DNA from: JAXLZZ01 sp046350675
GTDB lineage: Bacteria > Patescibacteriota > Saccharimonadia > Saccharimonadales > UBA4665
Assembly: GCA_046350675.1 (NCBI GenBank)
Contig: JAXLZZ010000012.1
Location: 1 to 7,437, forward strand
Direction of reading: 5' to 3'
DNA: 7,437 bases
The notes under the pieces: model-generated
Databases searched by the model: none
Seen by the model: the letters and a program-made list of their open reading frames with translations, nothing else
What the model was told of the DNA's origin: nothing
Translations under genes and position numbers: made by a program
In this document: positions 5,304 to 7,437 of the stretch, piece after piece
Numbering within the stretch: position 1 is the stretch's first letter
Layout of the letters: each line of letters begins with the position of its first letter

Positions 5304-5543
5304 CCCTCGCCTTCAGCGAGGTGCCATGGCGGTTAGTGGCAGTAGAGCGAAATCCTGGCGTGTATTGTTGTGATAGCACAATAGTAGTGGTGAGACATGT
5401 TTGAGCCAATCTATTTGATTGGTGAGTTGTTGAACCCATTGTGCTATTTGACAACAATCACCCAAGATGAGCGTCCTGCCTAGGCCTTTTGCTTACTTTT
5501 GGGCTATGCCAAAAGTAAGAACTTGGTTCTTTGTTGAAAGAAC
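5304..5543 (+). repeat. Hairpin-rich intergenic repeat, copy C (most intact)
   Basis: This 240-nt copy is the cleanest. In order it has CCTCGC-CTTCA-GCGAGG (5305-5321), TTGTG-ATAG-CACAA (5368-5381), CCAATC-TATTT-GATTGG (5406-5422) and TTGTTG/CAACAA (5427-5432 with 5452-5457). A perfect 11-bp hairpin, CTTACTTTTGG-GCTATG-CCAAAAGTAAG (5492-5519), and GTTCTTT-GTTG-AAAGAAC (5526-5543) complete it. Bases 5301-5363 are identical to 7375-7437 in copy D. One-base indels between B and C shift every reading frame, which argues for a DNA or RNA structure, not a protein. Confidence 0.9.
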
Positions 5544-5550
5544 GTGTGAT

Positions 5551-5631
5551 TGTCATCTCGAGGGAATCCGAGAGATCTCTCTAAATTCTGTGGGGGCTTT
5601 GGAGAGATTTCTCCCGTTGGTCGAAATGACA
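5551..5631. repeat. 81-bp imperfect palindrome (TGTCATCTCGA...TCGAAATGACA)
   Basis: The outer arms TGTCATCTCGA (5551-5561) and TCGAAATGACA (5621-5631) pair at 10 of 11 positions. An inner arm with GATCTCTC pairs with GAGAGATTTC at nearly all positions. It follows element C by 7 nt. It resembles the dispersed GTCATTTCGACC...GAGATTTCTCC palindromes common in several bacterial phyla. Confidence 0.75.
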
Positions 5632-5686
5632 AAGTTGGCGGTGCTGTTCGTATGGGTCACTTTCAGCGACCCCGAAAGTTCACGAT

Positions 5687-5759
5687 TGTAAGCACAGCTT
5701 ACATCGGAACATTTCCCTGCATACTGCCACAGGCAGTACTCGCCTGAAACTAGTTCAGG
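5687..5759. repeat. Cluster of three short hairpins between convergent genes
   Basis: TGTAAGC-ACA-GCTTACA (5687-5703) and TACTGCC-ACA-GGCAGTA (5722-5738) both have perfect 7-bp stems and the same ACA loop. CCTGAA-ACTAG-TTCAGG (5743-5759) follows and ends in ATGACA. None has a clear T-tract on either strand. The cluster could nevertheless slow convergent transcription from the GT4 and membrane-protein genes. Confidence 0.6.
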
Positions 5760-5782
5760 ATGACAAGAAGAGTTACAAGGTG

Positions 5783-7306
5783 TTACTGTTTGAGCCCTGC
5801 CTGGCTAGCCTGAACATTCGTCAGATCTTGTGTTGGCACCAAAGCAGTATTCGTCCACCGCCATGACTCGTCATTTGTACGTAGCGCATAGGTAACAATT
5901 CCACCACCCTGAACCCCCACAGCCACTATGAACGCCAGAACAGCCAGCTTAAGCACCGGTTTCGTCTTGAGGGTGATTGAATAGATTTGTGCCAGTAATA
6001 CCATAAGCAGGAGCAATATCGGCAGCAGGTATCTTCCCTGCATGGCGATAGGCATGCCGTATTGTACGTACTCGCTGTAGTTTTTAGAGATTAGTGCAAC
6101 TAGATATGCACCTGAGACTAGCAGAATTAGCCCAGTTGCATGGTCAATCTTGTTGATTTTTCGCCACTGGAGTAGCACGAGCGCAAATCCACCAATTACG
6201 ATGATGGTTGCACCAATCAAGAACTGTCCAACAGGCTGCACCGTAATACCGCCACGATTACCATCTAAAATGGTAAATAGTTGTCCGCCGGTTATACCTG
6301 TCCAGGCCCGCACAAAAGCTTTTTGCTGCGCCCAACTTGTCGATGGGGTGTGTGTTTGGCTTAACTCATAGTTACGTGCCCAGGTGCCGTATTGCATACA
6401 CGCTTCCACACCCAGCACTTTGGAACAATCAGGGGAAATAGCCTGATATTTTGTGAGGTTGTAGCCAAAGCGATATGCAAACATGCCACCTGTAATTAGT
6501 AATAGGCTTATGAGCACGAATTTCATCCTTGTTGATACTGCCAGGGTGTTAGTTTTGATGCTAGCGAGAGCTTTTTTCTTGTCTGTATATACCCACTTAG
6601 CAATAGTAAAGCCCACAAACACAGCAATTGCTGCAAAGATTGGCATAAAGACGTATTTCACTTGTGCGGCGAATAAGCAGGCAGCAATTGTCAATGCAAA
6701 ATTAGTGGTATCAAATTGCTTTGTCGTGCGAAGCTTCTCGGTAAATCGCAAACAAAACAGCAGAGCTGCAGCCGTTGCCAAGAATAGTAGGTTGTCATAG
6801 TTTATTTGTGCTGCAGTGAATGTTTGTAGCGGCAAGGCTACAAATGCGAGCAGTACGAGGTTGATTAGTGCGTTTGATGCGCCAGTAAACTTCAAAACTT
6901 TTCTGAATACAACAATTCCGGCAGCAAAAAGTGCGACGTTAATGAATCTCAGGAACAATACAATCGCAAACGTATCATTGGTTATAGTTGTTATGAGTCT
7001 ATACGGAAAGCTCATCAAGTAGTGATAGAGATAAGAAGGATCGGTTACAAGAGCACCGAACTGCCCTGTTGAATCAGGTAAGTTACTGAAAAATGGGCTC
7101 AGCTGTGTGGCGTGAAGCTGAATTACCCCAAGATGGAATCCTTCATCAAACGCAAGTGGAAACCCGCTTACAACTGCAATGATCCCAGCTTGCAACACAA
7201 AAAGGAGTAGCGTTAGCCGAAAAAATAGCTCACTGCCAACTATACTTTTTATCTTACCGTACCAAGACGTAGCCGTCTCAGTACGCACCCTCTTGCGCAC
7301 TGACAT
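5783..7306 (-). CDS. Multi-pass GT-C-like / DUF2142-like membrane protein, putative glycosyltransferase
   Basis: This 507-residue protein has about 10-12 hydrophobic segments, the first near residues 29-50 after a basic cytoplasmic N-terminus. The first external loop carries FPLAFDEGFHLG (49-60), with D54-E55 and H58 placed like the acidic catalytic motif in loop 1 of GT-C (GT39/GT83-type) enzymes. A late motif, GMPIAMQGRYLLP (417-429), matches the Q-x-RY-x-x-P pattern of DUF2142 proteins. A large external loop around 285-350 contains two cysteines (C294, C303) that could form a disulfide. GT-C enzymes use lipid-phosphate sugars to modify glycans or proteins outside the membrane, which would complement the cytoplasmic GT2 and GT4 here; the exact reaction is inferred. 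It is transcribed towards GT4 and has a -10-like box 6 nt upstream of its ATG. Confidence 0.85.
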   Translation of the reverse strand: MSVRKRVRTETATSWYGKIKSIVGSELFFRLTLLLFVLQAGIIAVVSGFPLAFDEGFHLGVIQLHATQLSPFFSNLPDSTGQFGALVTDPSYLYHYLMSFPYRLITTITNDTFAIVLFLRFINVALFAAGIVVFRKVLKFTGASNALINLVLLAFVALPLQTFTAAQINYDNLLFLATAAALLFCLRFTEKLRTTKQFDTTNFALTIAACLFAAQVKYVFMPIFAAIAVFVGFTIAKWVYTDKKKALASIKTNTLAVSTRMKFVLISLLLITGGMFAYRFGYNLTKYQAISPDCSKVLGVEACMQYGTWARNYELSQTHTPSTSWAQQKAFVRAWTGITGGQLFTILDGNRGGITVQPVGQFLIGATIIVIGGFALVLLQWRKINKIDHATGLILLVSGAYLVALISKNYSEYVQYGMPIAMQGRYLLPILLLLMVLLAQIYSITLKTKPVLKLAVLAFIVAVGVQGGGIVTYALRTNDESWRWTNTALVPTQDLTNVQASQAGLKQ

Positions 7307-7312
7307 ACAACC

Positions 7313-7318
7313 ATTTTA
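7313..7318 (-). promoter_or_regulatory. -10-like box (TAAAAT) 6 nt before the membrane-protein start
   Basis: On the minus strand TAAAAT is followed by GGTTGT and ATG at 7306, the same 6-nt spacing as at GT2 and GT4. No Shine-Dalgarno lies between. TTCATT at a 17-nt spacing is only a weak -35 candidate. Confidence 0.5.
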
Positions 7319-7344
7319 CCGCTTATACGCTGTAAAATGAATTG

Positions 7345-7377
7345 TCATTTTTCAGTTTTCATTTAACAATAAACAAT
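7345..7377 (+). repeat. Degenerate 7-nt-period run before element D
   Basis: The units are TCATTTT, TCAGTTT, TCATTTA and ACAATAA, then ACAAT running into the CCC that opens element D. It is AT-rich and low in complexity, so the periodicity is weaker evidence than at 3035 and 5264, but its position directly before an element is the same. Confidence 0.45.
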
Positions 7378-7437
7378 CCCTCGCCTTCAGCGAGGTGCCA
7401 TGGCGGTTAGTGGCAGTAGAGCGAAATCCTGGCGTGT
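7378..7437 (+). repeat. Hairpin-rich intergenic repeat, copy D (cut by window end)
   Basis: It opens with CCTCGC-CTTCA-GCGAGG (7379-7395). All 63 nt from 7375 to the window end are identical to 5301-5363 of copy C, so the remainder of a full element very probably lies just outside. It sits upstream of the minus-strand membrane-protein gene, so the element is not tied to gene 3' ends only. Confidence 0.88.

Noticed and set aside
5467..5747. Overlapping plus-strand open frames in the convergent gap
   Set aside because: They run through hairpins and palindromic repeats, overlap each other in different frames and show no protein family features.
1688..7437. Elements as classical insertion sequences
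   Set aside because: No transposase gene, no clear terminal inverted repeats linking both ends and no obvious target-site duplication are visible in this window; only a non-autonomous element remains possible.
1..7437. Use of a recoded UGA (code 25, as in Gracilibacteria)
   Set aside because: No in-frame UGA interrupts the recognised genes, and the nuclease ends naturally at UGA, so the standard code suffices, although this window cannot prove it.

Overview
The window looks like part of an accessory cell-envelope glycan locus from a Patescibacteria/CPR bacterium, most likely Candidatus Saccharibacteria (TM7). This rests on the feel of the glycosyltransferase sequences, the moderate-to-low GC, and the short 5' regions that often lack a Shine-Dalgarno site; no marker gene is present. 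UAA, UAG and UGA all appear as gene ends, but the window cannot settle the genetic code.

Layout. At 1-708 (minus) is the N-terminal part of an ABC-2 polysaccharide-export permease that runs off the left edge. Diverging from it at 842-1225 (plus) is a small orphan PD-(D/E)XK nuclease resembling CdiA C-terminal toxin domains, followed by a terminator-like hairpin and bracketed by a 22-bp direct repeat. A small coiled-coil-like gene (1403-1684) comes next, then a repeat element (A), then a GT2 glycosyltransferase (2052-3050). A second element (B) follows, then two tandem paralogues of the coiled-coil gene (3505-3798, 3802-4113) and a GT4 glycosyltransferase (4162-5265). A third element (C) lies with other palindromes in the convergent gap before a minus-strand GT-C/DUF2142-like membrane protein (5783-7306). 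A fourth element (D) begins at 7378 and is cut by the window end.

How it works together. The two soluble glycosyltransferases probably build a lipid-linked glycan at the inner membrane face. The ABC permease, with an ATPase outside the window, would export it, and the multi-pass protein could add or transfer sugar on the outer face. The roles of the nuclease and the coiled-coil proteins in this locus are unknown.

The most unusual content is non-coding. A family of hairpin-rich intergenic elements of about 240-360 nt occurs four times in the same orientation. Two copies are identical over all 63 nt that can be compared, and between two others an 11-bp hairpin keeps pairing through four double substitutions. 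Three copies are preceded by short runs of 7-nt period. The envelope genes have -10 boxes 6-11 nt before ATG (leaderless or nearly so), whereas two coiled-coil genes share a near-identical promoter plus a true Shine-Dalgarno. Together these suggest a modular, recombination-prone locus.
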